Positions 1 to 8,783 are shown, numbered from the stretch's first letter. The stretch: 64,000 bases of DNA from an uncultured Clostridia bacterium (GCA_934183305.1 CAKPSF010000002.1:124001-188000); one strand, 5' to 3'. Translations and numbers: made by a program. The notes: generated by a model not told the origin, from the sequence alone.

Positions 1-26
1 TTTAAATAACCAAGAATTCAGAATTT

Positions 27-101
27 GACGTGTTTGGGGACGGGGCAAAAACAAGTCAATTTTTAAAAATGACTTGTTTTTACCCCGTCCCCATTCGAGT
101 C
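27..101. repeat. REP-like inverted doublet, copy 1
   Basis: Two ~33-bp units in inverted orientation are separated by a short AT loop. Each unit has a GC-rich core (GGGGACGGGG or its complement) next to an A/T block and a CAAGTCA end. The same unit occurs at 7954-7986, 8716-8748, 13505-13580 (doublet) and 14341-14373. The arms would fold into a long hairpin just downstream of the nrnA stop codon, so it may also act as a transcription terminator for the rimP-infB operon. Confidence 0.85.
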
Positions 102-106
102 TTTTT

Positions 107-1054
107 TTAAATATATTTTTCAACTTCTGCTATTATTTTTTGTTTTGCTTCTTCTAATGTTCCATAAATATTGCATCCTGCTGCTCTAATATGTCCACCG
201 CCACTAAATGGTATACATACATCTGAAACATTTACGTAGTTGTTGCTTCTTAATGAGGCTTTATAGCCGCCTTCAATTTGTCTTAGGAATATAGAAACTT
301 CTACTCCTTCTATATCTCTTCCAACTTCAACTAAACCTTCATGGTCTCCTGGAACTGCTCCCACTTTTTTCTCGTCTTCTAAAGTCATATATGTAAAAGT
401 AATTTTATTATCATTTATAAATTCCATTCTGTCCATTATTATTTTTCTTAATTCAAAATTGGCTTTTGTTTTTGTTTGTAATACTCTTTTATAAACATCT
501 GAAACGTTTACTCCTTTTGCAAGAAGCCAAGATGTAAATTCAAATGTTTCTGCAGATACTCCCTCATATTTGAATCCACCTGTATCTGTAATAATTCCTG
601 TTAATAAACAAGTACCTATTTCTTTATCAATTTCGACTCCTAATTTTTCAATTATAAGTATTAGGTTTTGAGCACATGCAGGTGATGCAGGATTTACAAA
701 GTTATAATCTGCAAACATATCATTTACTTGATGATGATCAATTTGAATTTTGGTTTTTGCATCTTCAAAATATTTGGCAAATCCGTTTAATCTAGCAATT
801 CCAGTAACATCAACTGAAATTGCTAAATCATATGGTTCGTGCTTTCCTTCTTTTTTTATCTCTGTTGCACCTGGTAAAAAGCTAAAAACATTTGAATATT
901 CGGGTATTATAACATCAACTTGTTTATTCATTTTCTTTAATGTTAAATACATTGCAAGTGCTGAGCCAACAGCATCTCCATCTGGGCATTCATGTGTTAA
1001 TATTACAATATCATTTGCTTTTTCTATTTCTTCTTTTATATTATCAATAGTCAT
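107..1054 (-). CDS. nrnA: DHH/DHHA1 phosphoesterase, NrnA-type oligoribonuclease / pAp phosphatase
   Basis: Predicted cytoplasmic Mn-dependent phosphoesterase of 315 residues, the usual NrnA length. Motif I (HECPDGDAVGS, residues ~21-31), the DHH motif (DHHQVND, ~106-112) and the C-terminal DHHA1 glycine motif (GGGHIRAAG, ~285-293) are all present. Members of this family degrade nanoRNAs and 3'-phosphoadenosine 5'-phosphate, and some hydrolyse pApA. It is the last gene of the rimP-nusA-rnpM-infB-rbfA operon, 13 bp after rbfA, which is a common Firmicute arrangement. The exact substrate preference cannot be read from the sequence. Confidence 0.93.
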   Translation of the reverse strand: MTIDNIKEEIEKANDIVILTHECPDGDAVGSALAMYLTLKKMNKQVDVIIPEYSNVFSFLPGATEIKKEGKHEPYDLAISVDVTGIARLNGFAKYFEDAKTKIQIDHHQVNDMFADYNFVNPASPACAQNLILIIEKLGVEIDKEIGTCLLTGIITDTGGFKYEGVSAETFEFTSWLLAKGVNVSDVYKRVLQTKTKANFELRKIIMDRMEFINDNKITFTYMTLEDEKKVGAVPGDHEGLVEVGRDIEGVEVSIFLRQIEGGYKASLRSNNYVNVSDVCIPFSGGGHIRAAGCNIYGTLEEAKQKIIAEVEKYI

Positions 1055-1067
1055 ATAAAGTTCTCCT

Positions 1068-1430
1068 TTATTTATTTTCTTTATCCTTCATGATATCTTT
1101 TAATATTGAATCTATTCTTGCTCCATATTCCATTGAATCGTCCAATTCAAATATTATTTCTGGTGTAATTCTTAAATTCATTCTTTTTGCTAATAAACTT
1201 CTTGTTAAGCCAGCTGATTTTTTTAAAATTGCTAAATCTTCTTTTGTACTTTTAGCATTTAGAATACTAACATACACTTTAGCATATTTTAAATCAGGAG
1301 TAACTTTAGCCTTTGTAACACTAATTAAACCTGTTAAATTAGGATCTTTAATATCATTCATTAAAATCATACTAACTTGTTTTTTTAGTTCTTCATCGAC
1401 TCTATTAAATCTATTACTATTCTTTTGCAT
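1068..1430 (-). CDS. rbfA: Ribosome-binding factor A
   Basis: This 120-residue KH-like protein assists late 30S subunit maturation and cold adaptation by binding 16S rRNA helix 1. Its start (NRFNRVDEELKKQVS) and the following strand pattern are typical of RbfA, and the length is normal. It lies 9 bp downstream of infB and 13 bp upstream of nrnA, so it is almost certainly co-transcribed with both. An AGGAGA-like site precedes the ATG. Confidence 0.95.
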   Translation of the reverse strand: MQKNSNRFNRVDEELKKQVSMILMNDIKDPNLTGLISVTKAKVTPDLKYAKVYVSILNAKSTKEDLAILKKSAGLTRSLLAKRMNLRITPEIIFELDDSMEYGARIDSILKDIMKDKENK

Positions 1431-1439
1431 ACTTTTCTC

Positions 1440-4358
1440 CTATTTTTTAATTTCTTCCATAACATATACTTCTAATATGTCGCCTTCTTTAATGTCATTA
1501 AAGTTTTCAATTTGGATACCGCATTCATATCCTGCTGCTACTTCTTTTGCATCATCTTTAAATCTCTTTAATGATATTAATTTACCATCATGTATAACTA
1601 CGTTATCTCTTATAATTCTAATTCCTGCATTTCTTGAAACTTTACCATTTGTTACATAGCATCCTGCAATTGTTCCAACATTTGAAACTTTAAATGTTTG
1701 TCTTATTTCTGCATTTCCTATAACTTTTTCTTCAAATTCTGGGTCTAGCATTCCTTTCATAGCAGCTTCAACATCTTCAATTGCATGGTATATTACAGAG
1801 TATTGTTTTATTTCAACTTCTTCTTTTTCTGCCATATCACGAGCAAGTGGTTCTGGTCTTACATTAAACGCTATAATTATTGCATTTGATACTTTTGCAA
1901 GTGTAACGTCTGTTTCTGTAACTCCACCAACATTTGCGTGAATTACTTTAACTTTAACTTCATCATTAGACAATTTTTCTAAGCTTTGTTTTACAGCTTC
2001 AACACTACCTTGAACATCTGCTTTTACAATTAAGTTTAATTCTTTTAATTTTCCTTTTTCTATTTGGCTAAATAAGTCATTTAATGATACTTTTGCAGTT
2101 GCATTTATTGATTTTTCTCTTTCTTGACGTTTTCTTCTTTCAATTAAATGTTTAGCTGTTTTTTCATCTTCAACTTCATAGAAAGTTTCTCCAGCAACTG
2201 GCACTTCTGTTAAACCAATTATTTCAACTGGTGTTGATGGCCCTGCTTTTTTAACTTTTTTACCTTTGTCGTTATACATAGCTCTAATTCTACCTATAAC
2301 TGAACCAACAACCACTGTATCTCCAACATCTAAGGTACCTCTTTGTACTAACATTGTAGCAACTGGTCCTCTTGCTTTATCTAGTTTTGCTTCTATTACA
2401 GCACCTTTAGCTTGTTTATTTGGATTTGCTTTCAATTCTTTCATATCGGCAACTAATAGTACCATTTCAAGTAATGTGTCTATGTTTGTTCTTTGTTTTG
2501 CAGAAATTGGAACAAATATTGTATCTCCACCCCATTCTTCTGCAACTAAATCATATTTTGTTAATTCTTCTTTTACTCTTTCTACGTTAGCGCCCTCAAC
2601 ATCTATTTTATTAACAGCAACAATAATTGGTATTCCAGCTACTTTTGCGTGGTTTATAGCTTCTATTGTTTGAGGCATTACACCATCATTTGCTGCAACA
2701 ACTAATATTGCTATATCTGTAACTTGTGCACCTCTAGCACGCATAGCTGTAAATGCTTCGTGTCCTGGTGTATCTAAGAAAGTTATTTCTCTTCCATTTA
2801 CTTCAACTTTATATGCACCTATATGTTGAGTAATTCCACCTGCTTCTCCTTCTATTACATGTGTACTTCTAACAGCATCTAATAATGATGTTTTACCATG
2901 ATCTACGTGTCCCATTACAACAACAACTGGTGGTCTTGGTACCAAATTTTCTGGTGAATCTTCTGTATCATCAAATAATATATCTTCTTCTGTTACAGTT
3001 TCTTTCTTCTTTGCTGTAATTCCAAATTCTTGTGCAATTAAGAAAGCTGTATCGAAGTCTATATCATTATTTAATGTTGCCATTATTCCATATCCCATTA
3101 ATTTTTTCAAAACTTCTGCAGTAGTCTTTTTAATTTCTGCTGCAAAATCTTTTACAGATATAGATTCTGGTATAGTTATTTCTGTTAGTTGGAAGATTTT
3201 TTGTTTGTTTCTTTCTTCATCATTTTTATTGGCCTTTCTCTTATTTTTTCTTCCTCTTTCAGTTGTTAAATCATAATAGTCTAACATTCCGCCTTCTTGG
3301 TCATTAAACATATTAGATAAACTTTTTTCTTGTTTTAGACTTTTTAATTTATCTTCGTCAAAATCACCATTATCTCTTCTATTTCTATTTTGTTTTTTAG
3401 CTGTTTTATTTTCATCATATTTACTATTATTTTTTTGTTTAGAAATAGATTTTGCATAATCTCTTACATTTTCTTTTTCTACAATGTCAGTAGCCATTAT
3501 ATTTTTTATATTTTTCTCAATTCCACGACTATCAAGAGGTCTTCTATTAAAGTTTTCTCCATTATTATTTCTATTATTAAATTGACGACCATTTGAGTTA
3601 TTATTATTTCTTTGTCCAAAATTATTGTTTCCAGAATTGTTGTTTCTATTATTATATGGTCTATTATTATTAAAATTATTATTCTCTCTATTATTATTTT
3701 TAAAGTTGTTTCTATTAGCCGGATTATAATTATTTCTATTATTAAAATTATTTCTATTACTTCTATTTTCTCTATTATCAGAAGTATTGTTTTCTTTTGC
3801 TTCTACTTTTTTTACTTCTTTATTAGCAATCATATTTTGTTCTGTTTTTACATCCTCTTTTTTAACTTCAATTTCTGCCTTTGGCTCTTCTTTTTTAGGT
3901 TCTTCCTTTTTATCGTTTTTAAGTCCAAACAATTCACTTACAGTCATTGGTTTTGTAGGTTTATTTCTATAAACAATATTAAAATCTTTGTTTCTATTTC
4001 TTTCTACAAACCCAACTCCATTATTTTTCTGTTTTTCTTGTTTTTTCCTTTTTTCCTCTTCTTCTCTCTTTTTTATTTCCTCATCAGAAATAATTACTTG
4101 TCTTCTTATTATTACTGGATTTTCTTTTTTTGTTTCTTTAGCCTCTTTTGGTTCTTCTTTTTTAACTTTTGAAGAATCATTCTTTTTACCTAAAATATCA
4201 TTTTTTATCAACTCAATATCTTTGTCTTCTAAAGAACTCATATGACTTTTAACTTCTATCCCCAATTTTTGTGCTACTGCGATAATATCTTTGCTAGTCT
4301 TATCAATTTCCTTAGCTAATTCATGAACTTTCATTTTACCCAATAACATCACCCCCAT
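1440..4358 (-). CDS. infB: Translation initiation factor IF-2
   Basis: GTPase that delivers initiator fMet-tRNA to the 30S subunit. Two IF2_N modules are visible (VHELAKEIDK near residue 11 and ISVKDFAAEI near residue 400). Between them lies a long low-complexity linker that is Lys/Glu-rich and then strongly Asn/Arg-rich (~190-290). The G domain starts with GHVDHGKT (~483) and is followed by the usual domains II-IV, for 972 residues in all. The start is uncertain: ATG 4358 has no clear ribosome site, ATG 4349 has GGGGG immediately before it, and ATG 4334 (MKVHELAK) matches the family start. It overlaps no neighbour and follows rnpM by 7 bp. Confidence 0.96.
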   Translation of the reverse strand: MGVMLLGKMKVHELAKEIDKTSKDIIAVAQKLGIEVKSHMSSLEDKDIELIKNDILGKKNDSSKVKKEEPKEAKETKKENPVIIRRQVIISDEEIKKREEEEKRKKQEKQKNNGVGFVERNRNKDFNIVYRNKPTKPMTVSELFGLKNDKKEEPKKEEPKAEIEVKKEDVKTEQNMIANKEVKKVEAKENNTSDNRENRSNRNNFNNRNNYNPANRNNFKNNNRENNNFNNNRPYNNRNNNSGNNNFGQRNNNNSNGRQFNNRNNNGENFNRRPLDSRGIEKNIKNIMATDIVEKENVRDYAKSISKQKNNSKYDENKTAKKQNRNRRDNGDFDEDKLKSLKQEKSLSNMFNDQEGGMLDYYDLTTERGRKNKRKANKNDEERNKQKIFQLTEITIPESISVKDFAAEIKKTTAEVLKKLMGYGIMATLNNDIDFDTAFLIAQEFGITAKKKETVTEEDILFDDTEDSPENLVPRPPVVVVMGHVDHGKTSLLDAVRSTHVIEGEAGGITQHIGAYKVEVNGREITFLDTPGHEAFTAMRARGAQVTDIAILVVAANDGVMPQTIEAINHAKVAGIPIIVAVNKIDVEGANVERVKEELTKYDLVAEEWGGDTIFVPISAKQRTNIDTLLEMVLLVADMKELKANPNKQAKGAVIEAKLDKARGPVATMLVQRGTLDVGDTVVVGSVIGRIRAMYNDKGKKVKKAGPSTPVEIIGLTEVPVAGETFYEVEDEKTAKHLIERRKRQEREKSINATAKVSLNDLFSQIEKGKLKELNLIVKADVQGSVEAVKQSLEKLSNDEVKVKVIHANVGGVTETDVTLAKVSNAIIIAFNVRPEPLARDMAEKEEVEIKQYSVIYHAIEDVEAAMKGMLDPEFEEKVIGNAEIRQTFKVSNVGTIAGCYVTNGKVSRNAGIRIIRDNVVIHDGKLISLKRFKDDAKEVAAGYECGIQIENFNDIKEGDILEVYVMEEIKK

Positions 4359-4365
4359 CTAATAT

Positions 4366-4629
4366 TTATTGTTTATCAATAATTAATTTTTTCAAATTTT
4401 CATATACTTCTTGTGATATTTCTTTTTCTAACGCTTTTTCTAATTTTTTGCTTTTCACAACTTTTTCTAGGCATACAGTATTATTGCAAATATATGCCCC
4501 TCTACCTTCTTGTTTACCTGTTTCATCAATAGTAATAATTCCCTCTTTGTTTTTTACTATTCTTATTAGTTCTTTTTTAGGTTTTTTATCATTACATCCC
4601 ATACATGTTCTTAAAGGTATTTTTTTCAA
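4366..4629 (-). CDS. rnpM: RnpM/YlxR family RNA-binding protein
   Basis: Small basic protein of 87 residues with the diagnostic RTCMGCNDKKPKKEL start and a GRGAYICNN core, both typical of the YlxR fold. In Bacillus subtilis and relatives YlxR (RnpM) binds RNase P RNA and modulates its activity; the role here is inferred from family and position. It sits between nusA and infB as in most Firmicutes, but the L7Ae-like ylxQ gene that often follows is absent: infB begins within 10 bp. Confidence 0.93.
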   Translation of the reverse strand: MKKIPLRTCMGCNDKKPKKELIRIVKNKEGIITIDETGKQEGRGAYICNNTVCLEKVVKSKKLEKALEKEISQEVYENLKKLIIDKQ

Positions 4630-4674
4630 ATTATTTCCTCCTAATATATATTCATATATTAATATTTTTATTTA

Positions 4675-5778
4675 TTATTCTTCTGTTTCTGTTTTTTCCT
4701 CTTCGTTTTGCATAGATGCTATCATTTCTCTAAATTGGCTTTCAGATTTTATATCTATCTTCCAATTTGTAAGTTTAGCAGCTAATCTAGCATTTTGTCC
4801 CGCTTTTCCTATTGCTAATGATAATTGATCATCCGGAACAATTACTTGTGCAAATTTTTCTTCTTCTTTAATATCAACAGCCATAACTTGAGCTGGAAGA
4901 AGTGCAGCTGATATAAATATTGATGGGTCTTCATTCCATTCAATTACATCTATTTTTTCTCCATTTAATTCATTAATTATATTTTGAATTCTTATTCCTT
5001 TTTGTCCAACACAAGAACCTACTGGATCTATATCTGGATTTGTTGAATAAACTGCAACTTTACATCTGCTTCCTGGATCTCTTGAAACACTTTTTATCTC
5101 AATTAATCCTTCATATATTTCTGGTATTTCAAACTCAAATAATTTTCTAACAAAATCTCCACATGCTCTAGACACAATTACTTGTGGAGCACCTTTTTGT
5201 CCTCTTACTACGCTTGAAACATATCCTCTTATTTTATCATTTACTTTATATTTTTCAGTAGGTATTTGTTCTTTTAATGGCATAATTCCTTCAAGCTTTC
5301 CTAAGTCTAAAACAACTAATCCTCCATCTGCTTTTTGAACTATTCCAGAAACAATTTCACCTTTTCTATCGTTAAATTCGTTGTATAAAACATCTCTTTC
5401 AACTTCTCTTAATTTTTGAATAATTACTTGTTTTGCAGTTTGTGCAGCTATTCTTCCAAAATTCTTTGGTGCAAGTTCAATATCAACTGTATCCCCAACT
5501 TTAATTTTTTTATCAATTTTTTTAGCTTCATCTAAAGATATTTGTAAGTTGCTATCTTCAACTGCTTCTACAACTTCTTTGCAAGAATATATATGAGTTG
5601 CACCTGTTACTTTATCCATAACAACCTTAACATTTTCAGCAGAGTCAAAATTTCTTTTATATGCTGTAACTAATGCTGTTTCAATTGCCTCTATTACATA
5701 TTCTTTCTTTATTCCTTTTTCCTTTTCTAGTTCTTCTAATGCTATTATTAATTCTTTATTGTCTATTAATTCCTTCAT
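4675..5778 (-). CDS. nusA: Transcription termination/antitermination factor NusA
   Basis: RNA polymerase-associated pausing and termination factor of 367 residues. Domain order is an N-terminal RNAP-binding domain (1-130), S1 (~135-200, with RKGEIVSGIVQK), KH1 (~230-290, SCVGQKGIRIQN) and KH2 (~300-345, AIGKAGQNARLA). It ends in an acidic tail and lacks the C-terminal acidic repeats of proteobacterial NusA, as is normal for Firmicutes. It lies 71 bp downstream of rimP in the same operon, with an AGGAGG-like site before the ATG. Confidence 0.96.
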   Translation of the reverse strand: MKELIDNKELIIALEELEKEKGIKKEYVIEAIETALVTAYKRNFDSAENVKVVMDKVTGATHIYSCKEVVEAVEDSNLQISLDEAKKIDKKIKVGDTVDIELAPKNFGRIAAQTAKQVIIQKLREVERDVLYNEFNDRKGEIVSGIVQKADGGLVVLDLGKLEGIMPLKEQIPTEKYKVNDKIRGYVSSVVRGQKGAPQVIVSRACGDFVRKLFEFEIPEIYEGLIEIKSVSRDPGSRCKVAVYSTNPDIDPVGSCVGQKGIRIQNIINELNGEKIDVIEWNEDPSIFISAALLPAQVMAVDIKEEEKFAQVIVPDDQLSLAIGKAGQNARLAAKLTNWKIDIKSESQFREMIASMQNEEEKTETEE

Positions 5779-5849
5779 TTTTCCATTTTCCTCCTTTTAA
5801 ATTTAAAGAGCTAATTCTATCACTCTTTTTATTAATTAATAAACTCGTT

Positions 5850-6305
5850 TTACCATTCATAAACTGTCTTTATAACTGATATATCTTTTCTCTCTATTTT
5901 CATTTCATTTTCATCAGTTTTAATAAAAATGAAATTTTCATCAAAGTTGTTTAAAGTTCCTTCTATAGTCTTTTGTTTATTTATAGGCTTAAATAATTTT
6001 ACTTCAACCATTTTTCCTATATTATCTTTTAAATGTTTATCTTTTCTAAGTATTCTTTCAATACCTGGAGATGATATTTCCAAAAAGTATTGTTCTTTTA
6101 TATAATCAGCTTCATCAAGCAAATTATTAATTTCATTATTTACCTTTTCACAATCATTTAAATCAATACCATCTGGTTTATCTATGAAAATTCTTAAATA
6201 ATAATCTTTGCCTTCTTTTACATATTGAATATCATACACATCATACCCCAACCCATTTATTGGTTTGGTAACAAGACTTTCTATTTTTTCTTCAATACTT
6301 GCCAA
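5850..6305 (-). CDS. rimP: Ribosome maturation factor RimP
   Basis: Needed for 30S assembly. The open frame extends upstream to a GTG at 6350, but that codon lies inside a leader hairpin. The only good ribosome site (GGGAGG) sits 6 nt before TTG 6305, so a TTG start giving 151 residues is preferred and matches the family length. The conserved LEISSPGIERIL motif near residue 75 and the C-terminal SH3-like domain are present. It is the first gene of the nusA-infB operon, with its own sigma-A promoter upstream. Confidence 0.94.
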   Translation of the reverse strand: MASIEEKIESLVTKPINGLGYDVYDIQYVKEGKDYYLRIFIDKPDGIDLNDCEKVNNEINNLLDEADYIKEQYFLEISSPGIERILRKDKHLKDNIGKMVEVKLFKPINKQKTIEGTLNNFDENFIFIKTDENEMKIERKDISVIKTVYEW

Positions 6306-6329
6306 ATCATACCTCCCATATACGTATTG

Positions 6330-6354
6330 AAGAGTGGGATTTGTTCCCACTCTT
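6330..6354 (-). promoter_or_regulatory. 5' UTR hairpin of the rimP-nusA-infB operon
   Basis: On the minus strand, AAGAGTGGG and CCCACTCTT pair around a 7-nt loop, giving a perfect 9-bp stem about 25 nt upstream of the rimP TTG start. No U-tract follows, so it is not a simple terminator. It is placed to act as an RNA-stabilising or autoregulatory leader element. I recall hairpins of this sort before rimP in other Firmicutes, but cannot verify that here. Confidence 0.65.
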
Positions 6355-6377
6355 CTGTATTTTTTTATGCTTAAATT

Positions 6378-6406
6378 ATTATATACGCTTTTAAGCTATT
6401 TGTCAA
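6378..6406 (-). promoter_or_regulatory. Sigma-A promoter of the rimP operon
   Basis: Minus strand TTGACA, 17-bp spacer, TATAAT: a consensus housekeeping promoter. Transcription would begin near 6371 and run through the leader hairpin into rimP. Confidence 0.9.
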
Positions 6407-6441
6407 GGATTTAAACGAATTTTATACAAACTTTAAACAAT

Positions 6442-6470
6442 TTTACTTATTTATTGTTTTATGGTATAAT
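6442..6470 (+). promoter_or_regulatory. Promoter of the PIN-domain gene
   Basis: Plus strand TTTACT, 17-bp spacer, TATAAT, about 58 bp before the start codon at 6528. It is divergent from the rimP promoter. Confidence 0.75.
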
Positions 6471-6527
6471 TAATAGTAACACATTTGTGTTAGGCTGGAA
6501 AATAAAATTAAAAGGAGTAATTACTTA

Positions 6528-7235
6528 ATGGAAAAATACTTAATAGATACTTCTATTATTGGAAGTTCTTTGCAGGAGTTTAAAAGCAAATATGCAAACA
6601 GCAATTCAATTCTTTGTATGTCTAATTTAACTTTTTTTGAATTAGAAGCAAGGAAAGTTGATCCAAAGTGCAACATTCCAACAGAATCTTTTGTACGGTG
6701 GCTAATAAATTATTTTGTAAAAGAAACTAAAAAAACAGAAGTTTTTAATCTGCCAAAAGATGTTAATGGTAAGACAGATACTGTATTAGTTAATTATGCA
6801 AAAGAAAATAATTTAACTGTTATTACTTCGGATAAAGGAATGGCATTATATTGTAGATTTCAATCAGTAGAATGCATCTTGTTAGAAGTACGTTACAGTA
6901 AAGATTTTCGTTTTGTTGAGTATGCAGATGACAATTCAAGAAGAGTTAATGTATTTAATACACCAGACTCATATGAAGTTTTTGTAAAAGGTCCTTCTCA
7001 TATTAACGGTCCAGATGAAAATGGGTATATAAACTTAGAAAATAATGATCGTATTTTCCAAATGCATTATCCTTTTTTCACATCAGCTATATTATGCGAA
7101 GTAGATGAATATCTTGTTACAAATAATTCAATTGATTATGTATCTACTCACTCATTTGATACTGAAGAACAAGTTACCAAAAACCACTATATGTTGTACA
7201 AAAAATGGTGTAAAGGTTTAAGTTATATTAGATAA
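6528..7235 (+). CDS. PIN-domain protein with an extra C-terminal region
   Basis: 235 residues. The first ~130 look like a PIN-fold nuclease: the first acidic residue is in LIDTSII (~6-12), a second is in FFELEARK (~38-45), and the last cluster is DTVLVNYAKENN ... ITSDKGMA (~84-107). This is the usual pattern of metal-binding aspartates. The remaining ~100 residues match nothing I recognise. The gene is monocistronic, with its own promoter and terminator and no antitoxin-like neighbour, so an RNA-processing role is as likely as a VapC-like toxin. An AAAGGAG ribosome site precedes the ATG. Confidence 0.7.
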   Translation: MEKYLIDTSIIGSSLQEFKSKYANSNSILCMSNLTFFELEARKVDPKCNIPTESFVRWLINYFVKETKKTEVFNLPKDVNGKTDTVLVNYAKENNLTVITSDKGMALYCRFQSVECILLEVRYSKDFRFVEYADDNSRRVNVFNTPDSYEVFVKGPSHINGPDENGYINLENNDRIFQMHYPFFTSAILCEVDEYLVTNNSIDYVSTHSFDTEEQVTKNHYMLYKKWCKGLSYIR

Positions 7236-7263
7236 AACTAATTTTTTTAACAATTCCAGCCGG

Positions 7264-7290
7264 AAAGGACTGCATTGCAGTCCTTTTTCA
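7264..7290. terminator. Bidirectional terminator between the PIN gene and dprA
   Basis: A 10-bp stem (AAAGGACTGC / GCAGTCCTTT) with a 3-nt loop, flanked by A and T tracts on both sides. It serves the converging PIN gene and dprA. Confidence 0.9.
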
Positions 7291-7932
7291 TTATATTATA
7301 TCTAAGAAATTTGTTACTGGTATTGCACCTTCTTTAATTAAAAAATTAGTTCCATTGCTTGTTTTTGAATAAATATTTCCAGGCACTACGAAAACATCTT
7401 TTCCTTGCTCCAAAGCAAAATCTACTGTAATATTAGTTCCACTTTTTTCTTTTGCTTCAATTACTAATACTCCATCTGAAAGTCCACTTATTATTCTATT
7501 TCTTGCTGGAAAATGTTGTTTCTGAGGTTTTGTTCCTAAAGGATATTCACTTATAACCAAACCACCATTTAAAATTATTTTATTAAACAACCCTATATTT
7601 TCTTTCGGATAAATAATATCTAAACCGCTTCCCAGTACAGCAATCGTTTTTCCTTCAGCCGATAGACATGCCTCATGTGCAAAACTGTCTATTCCTCTAG
7701 CTAAACCACTTATTATGCAAATATCATTTTCAGCTAAGTTATATGCAAAATCTTTTGCCACTCTTTTTCCATAATCACTATAATCTCTAGAACCAATAAT
7801 AGCAATACTTTTCATCTTCATCAATTCTAAATTTCCAATACAAAACAATTCTTTAGGCGAACTATCAATAACCTTTAACTTCTCCGGATAATATTTACTA
7901 TTTATATCAATTTTAATAACACTATACTTCAT
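7291..7932 (-). CDS. dprA: DNA-processing protein DprA, short form
   Basis: RecA-loading ssDNA-binding protein used in natural transformation and recombination. The Rossmann-like core is clear: IAIIGSRDYSDYG (~43-55), the ISGLARGIDS motif (~74-83), AVLGSGLDIIYP and the FPARNRIISGLS motif (~140-151). At 213 residues it lacks both the N-terminal SAM-like and the C-terminal winged-helix DML1-like domains found in longer DprA proteins, which usually exceed 280 residues. Both ends look natural (good start, terminator right after the stop), so this is a minimal form rather than a broken gene. Confidence 0.9.
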   Translation of the reverse strand: MKYSVIKIDINSKYYPEKLKVIDSSPKELFCIGNLELMKMKSIAIIGSRDYSDYGKRVAKDFAYNLAENDICIISGLARGIDSFAHEACLSAEGKTIAVLGSGLDIIYPKENIGLFNKIILNGGLVISEYPLGTKPQKQHFPARNRIISGLSDGVLVIEAKEKSGTNITVDFALEQGKDVFVVPGNIYSKTSNGTNFLIKEGAIPVTNFLDII

Positions 7933-7953
7933 TTTCTCTCCTTTTTGACTTTT

Positions 7954-7986
7954 GACTTTTTTGGGGGACGGGGTAAAAACAAGTCA
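7954..7986. repeat. REP-like unit at the 3' side of the RAYT gene
   Basis: One 33-bp unit with the GGGGACGGGG core, ending in CAAGTCA. The last three bases (TCA) are the complement of the RAYT stop codon, so the repeat and the gene overlap. With the opposite-facing unit at 8716-8748 it brackets the transposase gene. Confidence 0.85.
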
Positions 7987-8688
7987 TTTTCTCATTTTTT
8001 TTGCCACCCTGCTAACTTTAGATAAACTTATTCCAGTTTTTTTTGCAATTTCTCTATACGTAACTTTATAATCATTTTTCAATTTTAAAATTATTTCTTT
8101 TAACTTAGTCTTATTTCTTTTTAGATTTAATTCTTCTTTGCTCAATCCTGATTTTCGAACAATGTTATTAATCACTTCTTCTTTTGATATATCTACATCT
8201 GCAAAAGCATATTCTTCTATATCATATGGCTCATTATTCAAATTATATTTTCTGTCATTATAATTTGAATACTTATATTGATATGGATATTCAACTATTT
8301 TTGCCTTAACCGGATTATTATATATGTATCTTATACAATTATATAAATGTTTTTCATTCAAGATAGGCTCACTTGTAAATCTATCTCTAAATACATAACC
8401 TATTCTGCCATTTTCCATAAAGTTATAATATTGAGCATATTTCAAATTAATCTTATGCATAAATTTAGACATATTTTCTATTGTATTTGTTTCTATTAAT
8501 AAATGAATATGATTATCCATTATACAGTAAGCAATAATATTTATTTTGTACTCAATATTATGTTCATTTAATAATTCAATATATTTTAATTTATACTTAT
8601 CCTTATTAAATATATATCGTTTTTCAATTCCTTGTGTCATTACATGAAAGTAGTTTGTCTCCAATTGTTTTCTTGCTATACGTGGCAT
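7984..8688 (-). CDS. REP-associated tyrosine transposase (RAYT), Y1_Tnp family
   Basis: 234-residue HUH nuclease-like transposase. Visible are the Y1 entry strand (NYFHVMTQGIEKRYIF), the HUH motif in YCIMDNHIHLLIE (~55-67), a candidate catalytic tyrosine in KYAQYYNF (~90-97) and the RYIYNNPVKAKIV motif (~130) typical of RAYTs. The C-terminal ~50 residues form a helix-turn-helix (YREIAKKTGISLSKVSRVAK), probably DNA-binding. It is flanked in inverted orientation by the REP-like units scattered over the first 14 kb. RAYTs are single-copy, domesticated relatives of IS200/IS605 transposases thought to mobilise REP sequences. Confidence 0.9.
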   Translation of the reverse strand: MPRIARKQLETNYFHVMTQGIEKRYIFNKDKYKLKYIELLNEHNIEYKINIIAYCIMDNHIHLLIETNTIENMSKFMHKINLKYAQYYNFMENGRIGYVFRDRFTSEPILNEKHLYNCIRYIYNNPVKAKIVEYPYQYKYSNYNDRKYNLNNEPYDIEEYAFADVDISKEEVINNIVRKSGLSKEELNLKRNKTKLKEIILKLKNDYKVTYREIAKKTGISLSKVSRVAKKMRK

Positions 8689-8715
8689 TTAATCCTCTCC
8701 TTTTTTATTTAAATT

Positions 8716-8748
8716 TGACTTGTTTTTGCCCCGTCCCCAAACAGGTCA
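8716..8748. repeat. REP-like unit at the 5' side of the RAYT gene
   Basis: A 33-bp unit starting TGACTTG, with core TTGCCCCGTCCCC and ending CAGGTCA. It is an inverted copy of 7954-7986. Its own ends are nearly complementary (TGACTTGTTT / AAACAGGTCA), so the unit is itself an imperfect palindrome. Confidence 0.85.
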
Positions 8749-8783
8749 AAAAGGGAGCGTGTTTTTTTACGCTCCCTTTTTTA
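8749..8783 (-). terminator. Terminator after folD
   Basis: Stem AAGGGAGCGT / ACGCTCCCTT with T-rich loop and flanking A/T tracts. On the minus strand it follows folD; it would also work on plus-strand transcripts. Confidence 0.88.

Noticed and set aside
3390..4245. Plus-strand ORFs rich in Ile, Phe and Ser opposite infB
   Set aside because: They are antisense shadows of the Asn/Lys-rich linker of IF-2, with no ribosome sites and low-complexity content.
6528..7235. VapC toxin of a toxin-antitoxin pair
   Set aside because: No small upstream or downstream partner gene, and the protein is much longer than VapC.
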